From assembly GCA_963665145.1 (NCBI GenBank), contig OY762064.1, positions 434,001-498,000 of the forward strand: a DNA stretch of 64,000 nt. Direction: 5' to 3'. The notes under the pieces are model-generated. The model saw only the letters and a program-made list of their open reading frames with translations, was not told where the DNA came from and did not search any database. This document shows positions 38,319-46,561 of this stretch, piece by piece (position 1 is the first letter of the stretch; every line of letters begins with the position of its first letter). The position numbers were made by a program, and so were the translations under genes. The DNA comes from Foliamicus sp963665145. Its GTDB lineage: Bacteria; Pseudomonadota; Gammaproteobacteria; Steroidobacterales; Foliamicaceae.

Positions 38319-38894
38319 TTATTCGTCGGCGCCTTGTGCTCCTTCCGTCTCCGGCGGCCCCGAGCAGACCACCACCCGGGCCGCGCGCAACAGCCGGCCC
38401 TGCATGAGATAACCCTTCTGCATCACCGAGATCACGCATTCGGAGTCGACCGAGTCCGATGGCTGCATCGCAACCGCCTCGTGCCTTTCGGGATCGAAGG
38501 GCTCTCCTTGCGAATCCACCGCTTCGACGCCGAACTGCTCGAGCGACTTTTGCAATTGGCGCAGCGTGGCGCGTTGACCCTCCAGCAGGCTTTCGGCCGT
38601 GGCGGTGTCCGCCGAGTCCAGACCCAGCTCCAGGCTGTCCAGCGACGCCAGCAATTCGCGCGCAATCTGCCGCTGGCCGCGCCCGTAGGCCTCGCTGACC
38701 TCCCGCTGCGCCCGGCGGCGAACATTCTCGGCTTCGGCCACCGACCGCAACAGCGCTTCGTGCTGCTCATTCAGCGCGGCCTTGAGACCCTCGACCTGCG
38801 CTGCAGGATCCTCAGGCCCGTCCGTCTCCAGGGCCTCTTCCTGTTCCGGCACGACAGCTTCCTCCGCCATTTCGGATTTCGATTGTTTGCTCAT
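38319..38894 (-). CDS. grpE: Nucleotide exchange factor GrpE
   Basis: About 191 residues: acidic N-terminus, long coiled-coil helix (LKAALNEQHEALLRSVAEAE, NVRRRAQREVSEAYGRG), then the beta domain near VISVMQKGYLMQGRLLRAARV. It releases ADP from DnaK. The ATG at 38894 has an AGGGGA ribosome site about 8 bases upstream and follows the sigma-32 promoter. The alternative start at 38966 would overlap that promoter, so it is rejected. Confidence 0.96.
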   Translation of the reverse strand: MSKQSKSEMAEEAVVPEQEEALETDGPEDPAAQVEGLKAALNEQHEALLRSVAEAENVRRRAQREVSEAYGRGQRQIARELLASLDSLELGLDSADTATAESLLEGQRATLRQLQKSLEQFGVEAVDSQGEPFDPERHEAVAMQPSDSVDSECVISVMQKGYLMQGRLLRAARVVVCSGPPETEGAQGADE

Positions 38895-38955
38895 TGACAG
38901 ATTCCCCTGAGGTAGCGCCCGGCACGAGTCCCCGGCATCTTCCATGCAGGGGGTA

Positions 38956-38983
38956 CTATGGTGCATTATTCCCTTTTTTCAAG
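38956..38983 (-). promoter_or_regulatory. Sigma-32 (heat shock) promoter of grpE-dnaK-dnaJ
   Basis: Reading leftward, a perfect -35 box CTTGAAA (38977-38983) is followed after 13 bases by CACCATAG (38956-38963), close to the -10 consensus CCCCATnT. Expected transcription start is near 38949, giving a 55-base leader to grpE. It may drive the entire coupled unit as far as rlmE and the Blh-like gene. Confidence 0.78.
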
Positions 38984-39026
38984 GCGAAACAGCCGCCTGA
39001 ATGAGTCCCATACAGAGTCCTTGCAA

Positions 39027-39890
39027 ATGTCTCAGATTCAGTTTCAAAGGGTGGCGATACTGGCGCGTGACGGGCACGAGGCCATCGCCAGGGCCGCCGG
39101 CGAATTGGCGGAGCACCTGGAAAACCTGGGATGCTCCACTTCACTGGAGAATAATCCGGACTCCGTAAGGCCCGAAGGCAACATTCAATTGATTATTGCC
39201 ATGGGCGGCGACGGCGCCATGCTTCGGGCCGCGCAGGCCGCGGTAAGAAATGACACGCCCTTGCTTGGAGTCAACCTGGGCAGGCTGGGATTCCTGGCCG
39301 ACCTGGGCCAGGAACGGTTCCAAACGGAACTGTCCGCCCTGCTCGGCGGCCAGTATTTTTCGGAGCGGCGCATGCTGCTGAGCGCCCGACTGACCCGCCA
39401 GCAAGGCAAGGCGCGGCGCGCAACGGCACTCAATGACATCGTCGCGCACCGCAGCGGCGGCGCACGCATCCTGGAGTTGTCCACCATGGTGGATGGCCGC
39501 CGAATCGCCACGCACCGCGGCGACGGGTTCATTGCCGCAACGCCGACCGGCTCCACCGCATATGCGATGAGTTGCGGCGGTCCGATCGTTGACCCGCGCC
39601 TCGACGCCACGGTCCTGGTACCCATCTGCCCCCATAAACTCGACGACCGTCCGCTGGTCATCCCCGGCGCCGCGAAGGTCACACTGACGATTCCCTCCGA
39701 CAGCGGCGTGACTGCGGCCTTGAGTTGCGACGGCATCAGCCTGGGCGTTCTGGAATATGGCCAGACGCTGCACGTGTCCCGTTCGTCGCGCCGGTTGCAA
39801 CTGATCCATCCCGCCGACTACAACTACTTTTCCGTGCTCAGGGAAAAGCTCAACTGGGGCAAGGGACCGGCAACGCAGGAAGCCGGGTGA
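39027..39890 (+). CDS. nadK: NAD kinase
   Basis: About 287 residues. The GGDG motif is in IIAMGGDGAMLRA, GVNLGRLGFLADL follows, and the second site reads TPTGSTAYAMSCGGPIVDP. It phosphorylates NAD to NADP. The ATG at 39027 is preferred; a longer frame from 38958 would start inside the divergent sigma-32 promoter. The substrate-binding pair reads ND rather than NE, as in some relatives. Next to recN with 24 bases between. Confidence 0.95.
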   Translation: MSQIQFQRVAILARDGHEAIARAAGELAEHLENLGCSTSLENNPDSVRPEGNIQLIIAMGGDGAMLRAAQAAVRNDTPLLGVNLGRLGFLADLGQERFQTELSALLGGQYFSERRMLLSARLTRQQGKARRATALNDIVAHRSGGARILELSTMVDGRRIATHRGDGFIAATPTGSTAYAMSCGGPIVDPRLDATVLVPICPHKLDDRPLVIPGAAKVTLTIPSDSGVTAALSCDGISLGVLEYGQTLHVSRSSRRLQLIHPADYNYFSVLREKLNWGKGPATQEAG

Positions 39891-39914
39891 ACCGGGGCCT
39901 GTTGACAAGCTGCG

Positions 39915-41627
39915 ATGCTGACCCATCTCGCAATCCGAAACCTGGCGGTGGTCGATTCAGCGGAGTTGGAGATGGATCCGGGATTTACCGCACTTACCGG
40001 TGAGACCGGCGCCGGCAAGTCCATCCTTGTCGAAGCCCTGGCGCTTGCGACCGGCGAGCGCGCCGACTCCAGGCAGGTTCGCACGGGGGCAAGGCAGGCA
40101 GACATCACCGCCTGCTTCGAAGTCCCATCCTCGATACCGTTGCCGTCCTGGACCGAGGACTACGAGCTGAACGGCGAGTGCATCATGCGCCGCATAGTCC
40201 GCGCCGACGGCCGGTCGCGTGGTTCATTGAACGGCGTGCCGGTGCCCGCCCAGCGCTTGCGCGAGATCGGCTCCCGCCTGATCGACATCTGCGGCCAGAA
40301 GGCGCACCAGGCGCTGCTGAATACCGGCGCACAGCTGGAAATCCTGGATGAATTCGGCGGCCTTGCCGAAGCCGTCGCGGAATACGCCGCCGACTTTGCC
40401 GCCCTGCGCCGGGCCGAACAGGAGCTTGAAGCGCTCGAACAGCGCTCCAGCGATCGCGCCCTGCGCCTGGAGCTGCTCAACAGCTGGGTTTCCGAACTGG
40501 AAGCCTTGAACCCGCAGCCCGGCGAACTGGAAGAACTGAACCGGCTGCGCTTGCGGCTGGCCAACCGGGCACGCCTGCTTGCCGCCATGGGGAGTGCCTT
40601 GCACAGCTTGCGCGAAGGCGAGACTTCGGCGGGCAGTGCGCTGGCATCGGCCCGACAGGAAGTGGAGGGGGTCTCGGAGTTCGAGCCGAAATTGAGCGAG
40701 GCGGCCCGGCTATTGAGTGAATCGGAGGTGCTGGTGGAGGAAGCTGCGGCAACGCTGCAGCATCTTGGAATGGACCTCGACGACGATGAAGGCAACCTCG
40801 ACGAGATTGAGCAGCGGCGCCAGGCCTTGCTTGCCGTCGCGCGCAAGCACGGCAAGGCACAGGAAGACCTGCCGGTATTGGCCGACGAGCTCAAGACCGA
40901 AAAGGAGGGGCTGGAATCGCTGGACCAGCAACTGGAGCAGGCCCTGGCCCGGCGGGACGCTTTGCGCAAGACAACCGAGCTGCGCGCCAAGGGGCTTACC
41001 GAGTCGCGCGGCCGGGTTGCGGAAGAGTTCGCCCGAGTGGTTTCCGAGCGCATGCAGGGCCTGGCAATGGAAGGTGGCAGCCTTTCCGTTCGGTTCACCG
41101 AGGCCGGCGAACCCGGCCGGCGGGGTCGTGACCGGGTGGAGTTCTACGTGGCGCTCAACCCGGGCCAGGCCGCCCTTCCCCTGGCGCGTTTCGCCTCAGG
41201 GGGCGAGTTGGCCCGCATCGGGCTTGCCGTGCAACTGGCCGCGGTCGGCGCCCGCCAGCCCCCTACCATGATCTTCGACGAAGTGGATTCGGGCATCGGC
41301 GGCCGGGTCGCGGAAGTGGTAGGGGCGGGACTGGCCGAATTGGGGCAGCGAGGCCAGGTGCTGTGCGTGACCCATCTGCCCCAGGTTGCCAGTCAGGCCT
41401 CACGGCAAATTCGCGTAAGCAAGGAAGTCCGCGACGGCGGCACCCAGACCGTGTCGGCGCGGCTGGAGGACAGCGAGCGCGTGCACGAAGTCGCGCGTAT
41501 GCTTGGCGGGGTGGAAATCACACCCCGCACCCTCGCCCATGCCGAAGAGATGCTGGCCCGCGGGCGGGTCTGGCAATCGGGAGGCCGCGGAGAGTTGCAG
41601 GGTGGCTCGGAGGCGACGGGCAAATGA
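39915..41627 (+). CDS. recN: DNA repair protein RecN
   Basis: A 570-residue SMC-like ATPase. Walker A is LTGETGAGKSILVEA at the start, a central coiled coil is rich in Glu and Arg, and the C-terminus has the signature FASGGELARIGLAVQL and Walker B PTMIFDEVDSGIGG. It promotes double-strand-break repair with RecA. The stop overlaps the fur start (ATGA). No CTGT-N8-ACAG operator is present in the short upstream gap, though such boxes are usual in relatives. Confidence 0.97.
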   Translation: MLTHLAIRNLAVVDSAELEMDPGFTALTGETGAGKSILVEALALATGERADSRQVRTGARQADITACFEVPSSIPLPSWTEDYELNGECIMRRIVRADGRSRGSLNGVPVPAQRLREIGSRLIDICGQKAHQALLNTGAQLEILDEFGGLAEAVAEYAADFAALRRAEQELEALEQRSSDRALRLELLNSWVSELEALNPQPGELEELNRLRLRLANRARLLAAMGSALHSLREGETSAGSALASARQEVEGVSEFEPKLSEAARLLSESEVLVEEAAATLQHLGMDLDDDEGNLDEIEQRRQALLAVARKHGKAQEDLPVLADELKTEKEGLESLDQQLEQALARRDALRKTTELRAKGLTESRGRVAEEFARVVSERMQGLAMEGGSLSVRFTEAGEPGRRGRDRVEFYVALNPGQAALPLARFASGGELARIGLAVQLAAVGARQPPTMIFDEVDSGIGGRVAEVVGAGLAELGQRGQVLCVTHLPQVASQASRQIRVSKEVRDGGTQTVSARLEDSERVHEVARMLGGVEITPRTLAHAEEMLARGRVWQSGGRGELQGGSEATGK

Positions 41628-42037
41628 CCAGGAACATTCCCCGCAAGAACCTGCAGGCTGTGGGACTCAAGGTCACCCAGCCGCGCTTGAGCATCTTCCG
41701 GGTGCTGGCGCAAAGCAGCGAGCGCCACATGAGTGCCGACGACATCCACCTGCAGCTGGCGGAGGATGACAACGAAGTTCCTCTGGCTACCGTTTACCGC
41801 GTGCTCACCCAGTTCGAACAGGCCGGACTGGTCACCCGGCACAACTTCGAGAGCGGCCATTCCGTATTCGAACTCGCCTCCGGTGATCATCACGACCACA
41901 TGATCTGCGTGGAAACCGGGGAAGTCATGGAATTCGTCAACGAGCAAATCGAACTCCTGCAGGAAGAGATCGCCGACGAGGCCGGGTACGAGCTGATCGA
42001 TCACAGCCTGGTGCTTTACGTGCGCAGGAAGCGCTGA
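41624..42037 (+). CDS. fur: Ferric uptake regulator Fur
   Basis: A 137-residue Fur with a winged helix (LKVTQPRLSIFRVLAQ, PLATVYRVLTQFEQ) and a metal region DHHDHMICVETGEVMEF. The position of the second cysteine of the E. coli CxxC is Glu-Thr here, as in the Pseudomonas type, which needs no structural zinc at that place. The start overlaps the recN stop by 4 bases. It represses iron uptake when loaded with Fe(II). No Fur box was recognised in the window. Confidence 0.96.
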   Translation: MTRNIPRKNLQAVGLKVTQPRLSIFRVLAQSSERHMSADDIHLQLAEDDNEVPLATVYRVLTQFEQAGLVTRHNFESGHSVFELASGDHHDHMICVETGEVMEFVNEQIELLQEEIADEAGYELIDHSLVLYVRRKR

Positions 42038-42065
42038 AAGCAAGGCGATGCCCGAGTACCCGCGC

Positions 42066-42074
42066 TGCTATACT
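42066..42074 (+). promoter_or_regulatory. Extended -10 box before bamE
   Basis: TGCTATACT combines the TGn extension with TATACT. It ends only 11 bases before the bamE ATG, so the transcript would have a 4-6 base leader or none, and indeed no Shine-Dalgarno sequence precedes that ATG. Confidence 0.4.
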
Positions 42075-42085
42075 GCCCCACCGCG

Positions 42086-42406
42086 ATGAAACATCCGCAA
42101 CAATGGCGCCGAATGGCGCTGGCCGCAGCCGCCTGTGTCCTTGTGGCCGGCTGCGTCTACAAGGTCCGGGTCTACCAGGGCTGGATCATCGATCCCGGGG
42201 ACATCGAAAAGGTTGAAATCGGCATGACGCGCGAGCAGGTGGCATACCTGCTGGGTACGCCGACGGTGCGCGACCCCTTCCATTCCGACCGCTGGGATTA
42301 CGTGTTTACCGCCGGCACCCTGGAAGGAGAACGCCGGATTGTCGTGATCCGCTTTTCGGCCGAAGGCGTAAGTTCGATCGATATCAGGAACGCGCCCGAC
42401 GACTAG
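42086..42406 (+). CDS. bamE: Outer membrane assembly factor BamE
   Basis: A 106-residue lipoprotein: signal MALAAAACVLVAGC with the lipobox at VAGC, then the SmpA/OmlA fold (VEIGMTREQVAYLLGTP, DRWDYVFTAG). BamE is a subunit of the BAM complex inserting outer membrane beta-barrels. Its stop codon TAG falls in a CTAG that resembles a MITE end, and its 3' end overlaps the converging rnfH gene by 23 bases. Confidence 0.95.
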   Translation: MKHPQQWRRMALAAAACVLVAGCVYKVRVYQGWIIDPGDIEKVEIGMTREQVAYLLGTPTVRDPFHSDRWDYVFTAGTLEGERRIVVIRFSAEGVSSIDIRNAPDD

Positions 42407-42689
42407 TGTCGTGTTCCGCCGCCGCCCGGCGGCGTGCGTCCATCGGGTCATTTTCAAGCGGCCGGTAGATCTCCAGCCGGTCGCCCTTATTGAGAATGTA
42501 GTCGTCGGCCACCTGCATGCCGAATACACCGAGCGGGCAGTTTGCCGCATCGATTTCCGGGAACAGCGCCGCCATGCAGGACAGCTCGACGGCAGGCCGT
42601 GCCCTGCAACCTCGCGGGACGCGCAAGGAAAGTACGCGCTGCGCACCCGGCAGGGCGTAACTCACTTCGATGGCAATTTCGTCACTCAT
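42384..42689 (-). CDS. rnfH: RnfH family ubiquitin-like protein
   Basis: A 101-residue member of the RnfH/UPF0125 family (VEVSYALPG-like start, RVLSLRVPRGCRARPAV, VFGMQVADDYILNKGDRLEIYRPL), with a beta-grasp fold. In gammaproteobacteria it usually follows ratA, as here with an 8-base overlap. Its biochemical role is not established. The last 23 bases are antisense to bamE. Confidence 0.9.
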   Translation of the reverse strand: MSDEIAIEVSYALPGAQRVLSLRVPRGCRARPAVELSCMAALFPEIDAANCPLGVFGMQVADDYILNKGDRLEIYRPLENDPMDARRRAAAEHDTSRRARS

Positions 42690-43119
42690 GACCGGAACCG
42701 ATCGACCGTGCGCGATTCAGGAAGTCCTGCATGAGGCGGTTGCACAAGGCCTCGAAACTCGAGCTCAGCAGCAGGTCCTGGGCCCTGCTCTCGAATTCGA
42801 ACCGGATGAACAGAGACACCCGGCATCCTGTGCCCACCGGCTCAAATCGCCATTCACCGGTAAGGTGCCGGAACGGCCCGTCACTCAAGTTCATTACCAG
42901 GCGGTGGGGGCGCTCCATCCGGTTCAGCGTGGTCAGGCGTTGCCGGAACACGCCGCCCTTGAGGTCCAGGCTGGCCAGCGCTTCATGCTCGTCCTGCCGG
43001 TGCACCTGGGCGCCTGCACAGCCGCGCAGGAAACGCGGATAGTCCTCCACGGCGGACACCAGGTCGAAGACGGTCTCCGGCGAACACGCCGTCAGGGCTT
43101 CTCTGGATATTTCACGCAT
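42682..43119 (-). CDS. ratA: RatA/SRPBCC family protein (ribosome association toxin-like)
   Basis: A 145-residue START-like domain (AVEDYPRFLRGCAGAQV, HLTGEWRFEPVGTGCRV, ALCNRLMQDFLNRA). In E. coli RatA blocks 70S formation when overproduced, while relatives act as CoQ-binding proteins (Coq10-like). It is divergent from smpB and overlaps rnfH by 8 bases. A CTAGTGCCGCGTT sequence like a MITE end begins 4 bases upstream of its ATG. Confidence 0.92.
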   Translation of the reverse strand: MREISREALTACSPETVFDLVSAVEDYPRFLRGCAGAQVHRQDEHEALASLDLKGGVFRQRLTTLNRMERPHRLVMNLSDGPFRHLTGEWRFEPVGTGCRVSLFIRFEFESRAQDLLLSSSFEALCNRLMQDFLNRARSIGSGHE

Positions 43120-43189
43120 TTACTAGTGCCGCGTTATTCTACTGCCCAGGCATCAGGCGCTAGCCGCGCCCCGCAACCACCCAGGCACC

Positions 43190-43669
43190 ATGGCACGCAA
43201 ACCGCAACCCGGACGAATCGCCACAAACCGGCGGGCATACCGAAACTTCGAGATCCTCGAGGAACTCGATGCCGGGCTTTCCCTGCTGGGCTGGGAAGTA
43301 AAGGCCCTGCGCGCCAATCGCGCCAGCCTCGTGGAGGCCTATGTCGCCATTCGCGAACGCGAGGCATGGCTGGTAGGCGCCAACTTTTCGCCCTTGCCTG
43401 CCGCCAGCGCACATCCCGCCCCGATCCCGGACCGCAGCCGCAAACTGCTGTTGCACCGAAATCAGCTTGACCGGCTGGCCGGCAAGGTGGAGCAGCGTGG
43501 ACTTACGCTCGTGCCGCTTTCCTTGTATTGGGGTGGATCGAAAGCAAAATTGCGCATCGGCCTGGGACGTGGACGCAAACAGTACGACAAACGCAGGCTG
43601 GACCAGGAGCGCGACTGGCAGCGGGAGAAGCAGCGCCTTGCGCGCCAGTCGGCCAAGGGCCGCTCCTGA
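43190..43669 (+). CDS. smpB: SsrA-binding protein SmpB
   Basis: 159 residues with a start MARKPQPGRIATNRRAY, the tmRNA-binding core LLGWEVKALRANRASL and the basic C-terminal tail (RDWQREKQRLARQS). Essential for trans-translation. Usual gammaproteobacterial position, divergent from ratA. No tmRNA gene was seen in the window. The 99 bases downstream contain a small 6-bp hairpin at 43731-43747. Confidence 0.97.
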   Translation: MARKPQPGRIATNRRAYRNFEILEELDAGLSLLGWEVKALRANRASLVEAYVAIREREAWLVGANFSPLPAASAHPAPIPDRSRKLLLHRNQLDRLAGKVEQRGLTLVPLSLYWGGSKAKLRIGLGRGRKQYDKRRLDQERDWQREKQRLARQSAKGRS

Positions 43670-43768
43670 AGAGCAGATACCCCGCGCCTTGTTTGGTCTC
43701 ATCCGGCGAGGGGGTGATAGGATATTCTTAGGCCCGCTGGCCGGGCCCATCCTGGGGAGATTTGACCA

Positions 43769-44659
43769 ATGTATCGCGCGCTATTGCACCGCTCGGTCGC
43801 AAGCACTATTGCGTCGCTTGCCCTGTGTTCCGCAGGGGTCGCCGATATGACCATGCCGGGCGACGCGAACAGCGGTTGGTACGTCGGAGCCGGCCTGGGC
43901 GGGAGTCAGGGGTCCACGCTGGACCAGGAAGGCTGGAACCGGGAAGGCACCTGCTATCCCGATGAGGCCTGTTTCGACCAGACGCCCATTCCTGCCGTTT
44001 CGGGATACCGCTGGCGCTACGACATCGACCTGGACACCGGTGCTTCCTTCGAGATTTTTGCCGGGCACGCATTCGGCCACGCCCGACTGGAGCTTGCGAT
44101 CGCGCAGGAACGCAATAATGCAAACCAGCAGTTCAAGGGCATCAGTTACTACGACGGAACGGCCATTGCGCCGCGGCCGGGCGGTACGGTGACTTCCGCC
44201 AGTCAGGCACATGTCGACAACTTCAATGCGCGCTCCGTACTGCTCAATGCCTACTACGATTTCCCGGGCGCCTGGGGTGAAATCTCTCCATACGTCGGCG
44301 TCGGGCTCGGCGTCTCGTCCCTGGAAATATCGGGCGTGCACTTCTCCAGCGATTACCGGGACAGCGCAGGTGAAACTTACGATCCGCCGCTTACCCTCTA
44401 CAACTCGACACAGAACGGCGACTTCAGCGAAACGAGGTTCAGCTGGCGACTCTACGCCGGCGCCGACTACGACATGGGCTCCGGCCTGCTGCTGGGAGTG
44501 AAACTGGCCTATGCGGCAAGCGGAGACTTTGAAGACACGGGCACCTACGACAGCCACCCGTTCCACCAGCAGGACCCGAACTTAAGCAACACCAACCGGT
44601 TCGGAGGCCCGCGAAACCTGACGCTTGCCGTAACGGTCAAGCGCATGATCGGGCGCTGA
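43769..44659 (+). CDS. Outer membrane beta-barrel protein
   Basis: A 296-residue exported protein. The signal peptide ends near LCSAGVADM, and the mature part opens WYVGAGLGGSQG and alternates polar and aromatic strands (VLLNAYYDFPGAWGEISPYV, LYAGADYDMGSGLLLGVKL), the pattern of OmpA-like/Opa-type barrels. A GGGGAGA ribosome site lies before the ATG at 43769. Function unknown; possibly adhesion or permeability. It is bracketed by hairpins and so may be a single-gene unit. Confidence 0.82.
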   Translation: MYRALLHRSVASTIASLALCSAGVADMTMPGDANSGWYVGAGLGGSQGSTLDQEGWNREGTCYPDEACFDQTPIPAVSGYRWRYDIDLDTGASFEIFAGHAFGHARLELAIAQERNNANQQFKGISYYDGTAIAPRPGGTVTSASQAHVDNFNARSVLLNAYYDFPGAWGEISPYVGVGLGVSSLEISGVHFSSDYRDSAGETYDPPLTLYNSTQNGDFSETRFSWRLYAGADYDMGSGLLLGVKLAYAASGDFEDTGTYDSHPFHQQDPNLSNTNRFGGPRNLTLAVTVKRMIGR

Positions 44660-44686
44660 CCGGCGCCCCGAACGACAGCGCGCCGG
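44660..44686. terminator. Stem-loop just after the outer membrane protein gene
   Basis: CCGGCGC at 44660-44666 pairs perfectly with GCGCCGG at 44680-44686 around a 13-base loop, directly after the stop codon. There is no T-run after it, so a factor-independent terminator is only likely, not shown. Confidence 0.35.
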
Positions 44687-44731
44687 AGACATCCGACCAC
44701 GCTCAATGCAAAATGGAAACGGGGGGTATCC

Positions 44732-46483
44732 ATGAACGCTGATTCCGGCAACGAAAAGACCAACGTCCGTTACGAGCCGAACGACAAGCTGCCCGGGCCT
44801 CTCGCCCTGGGCCTTGGCCTGCAGTTTGCGGTGCTTTGCCTGGCAGGCATCGTGCTGACGCCGGCGATCGTCATACGGGCCGGTGGCGGAAGCGAATCCT
44901 ACCTGTCCTGGGCAGTGTTCGCGGCGGTTGCGATCAGCGGCATCACCACGATCATGCAGGCAGTGCGGGTCGGCCGGATCGGGTCGGGTTACGTGCTGGT
45001 CATGGGTACTTCCGCCACCTTCATCGCGGTTTGCATCACCGCGTTGGCCAATGGCGGCCCGGGGTTGCTGGCCACGCTTGTGATTGTGTCCTCCCTCTTC
45101 CAGTTCGTGCTTTCCGGCAGGCTTTCACTATTGCGCCGCATTCTGACTCCGACCGTGTCGGGGACCGTGATCATGCTGATCGCCGTTACCGTCATGCCGA
45201 TCGCCTACGACATGATCTCGGAAGTTCCGGACGGAACTTCGGCTGCAGCGGCGCCCCTGAGCGTGCTCGTGACACTTCTGGTCATCTGCGTCATTGCGCT
45301 GAGAGGAAATTCCGCGCTGCGTCTATGGGCGCCCGTGATCGGCGTCGTCGCAGGTTCCCTCATCGCCGGGTATTTCGGACTCTACGACATAAGCCTTGTC
45401 GGCAAGGCGGGCTGGATCGGGCTTCCCGAGGGCGACTGGCCGGGATTGGACTTGAGTTTCGGGCCGACTTTCTGGGCGCTTCTTCCGGCCTTTATCTTCG
45501 CCACCCTGGTGGGCGCCATAGAAACCATCGGGGACGGCCTGGCGATACAGCGTGTCTCCTGGCGCAAGAGCCGGGCAGCCGACTTTCGCGCGGTCCAGGG
45601 CGCGGTGGCGGCCGACGGAATGGGCAACCTGCTGTCCGGCCTGGCAGGCACCGTACCCAACACGACCTACTCCACCAGTGTTTCCGTTACCGAACTCACC
45701 GGCGTGGCCGCTCGACGGGTCGGGGTCGCGGTCGGCGCCGTATTCATCCTGGCGGCACTGCTACCCAAGGTGCTGGCGCTGATTCTCGCTATTCCGGGCC
45801 CGGTGGTCGCGGCCTACATCATCGTTCTGATGGCCATGCTCTTCATGGTGGGGATCAGGCTGGTCCTTCAGGAGGGCATGGACTACCGCAACGGTCTGAT
45901 TTGCGGCGTTTCATTCTGGGTCGGAACCGGCTTCCAGGCCGGCGTGATATTCCCGGAATTCTTCTCGCAATTCGCGGGTGGCATGCTGGAGAACGGCATG
46001 ACGGCCGGTGGCTTGACGGCAGTCCTGATGACGCTGTTCGTGGAACTGACGGCGCCGCGCCGGAGGCGCTTTCAAGCCGAACTGCAAGTGTCGGCGCTGC
46101 CGAGAATCATGAAGTTTCTGCACGGTTTTGCAGCCCGTAGCGGCTGGCAGGAAGCGATGGTCCACCGACTGGAGGCAGCCAGCGAGGAGACCCTGCTGAG
46201 CCTGCTCGGGCAAGACGAACAGGGCGAGATCGCACAACGACGCCTGTTGCTGATTGCGCGCAAGGAAGACGGCGGGGCAGTACTGGAATTCATCGCCACG
46301 CCCGGCGAGGGCAACGTGGAAGACCGGATTGCCCTGGTCGCCGAGCAATCCTCGGACGTTGCCGTGGAGCAGGAAGTTTCGCTGCGGCTGCTTCGGGCCC
46401 TGGCCTCCTCCGTTCGGCACCAGCAATACCATGACACCGATATCGTCACTGTGCGCGTCGACGCGCCGGGCGCGGCCAGCTGA
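44732..46483 (+). CDS. NCS2 family nucleobase permease with extra C-terminal domain
   Basis: A 583-residue protein. Residues 20 to about 440 form a 14-helix NCS2 (UraA/UapA) transporter: GYVLVMGTSATFIAVC, FATLVGAIETIGDGLA carrying the acidic binding residue, then NLLSGLAGTVPNTTYSTSV. Substrate is a purine or pyrimidine base such as xanthine or uracil. A soluble domain of about 130 residues follows (VSALPRIMKFLHGFAARSG onward), ending near HDTDIVTVRV. It looks like a degenerate GHKL-type fold, which is an inference from spacing, and may regulate transport. SD unclear; the ATG at 44732 lies after GGGGGTATCC. Confidence 0.88.
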   Translation: MNADSGNEKTNVRYEPNDKLPGPLALGLGLQFAVLCLAGIVLTPAIVIRAGGGSESYLSWAVFAAVAISGITTIMQAVRVGRIGSGYVLVMGTSATFIAVCITALANGGPGLLATLVIVSSLFQFVLSGRLSLLRRILTPTVSGTVIMLIAVTVMPIAYDMISEVPDGTSAAAAPLSVLVTLLVICVIALRGNSALRLWAPVIGVVAGSLIAGYFGLYDISLVGKAGWIGLPEGDWPGLDLSFGPTFWALLPAFIFATLVGAIETIGDGLAIQRVSWRKSRAADFRAVQGAVAADGMGNLLSGLAGTVPNTTYSTSVSVTELTGVAARRVGVAVGAVFILAALLPKVLALILAIPGPVVAAYIIVLMAMLFMVGIRLVLQEGMDYRNGLICGVSFWVGTGFQAGVIFPEFFSQFAGGMLENGMTAGGLTAVLMTLFVELTAPRRRRFQAELQVSALPRIMKFLHGFAARSGWQEAMVHRLEAASEETLLSLLGQDEQGEIAQRRLLLIARKEDGGAVLEFIATPGEGNVEDRIALVAEQSSDVAVEQEVSLRLLRALASSVRHQQYHDTDIVTVRVDAPGAAS

Positions 46484-46561
46484 AGCCGCACGGTTTCTAT
46501 CCACCGGGCGCGGGCCATAGCCTACTGAGCCTGTCTGACCTGATACAAGAGAGGAGATCCG

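Noticed and set aside
38958..39026. Longer NadK start at 38958
   Set aside because: It falls inside the divergent heat-shock promoter, and the added residues do not resemble NAD kinases.
43670..43768. A possible tmRNA next to smpB
   Set aside because: The gap is only 99 bases and shows no tRNA-like ends; just a 6-bp hairpin at 43731-43747.
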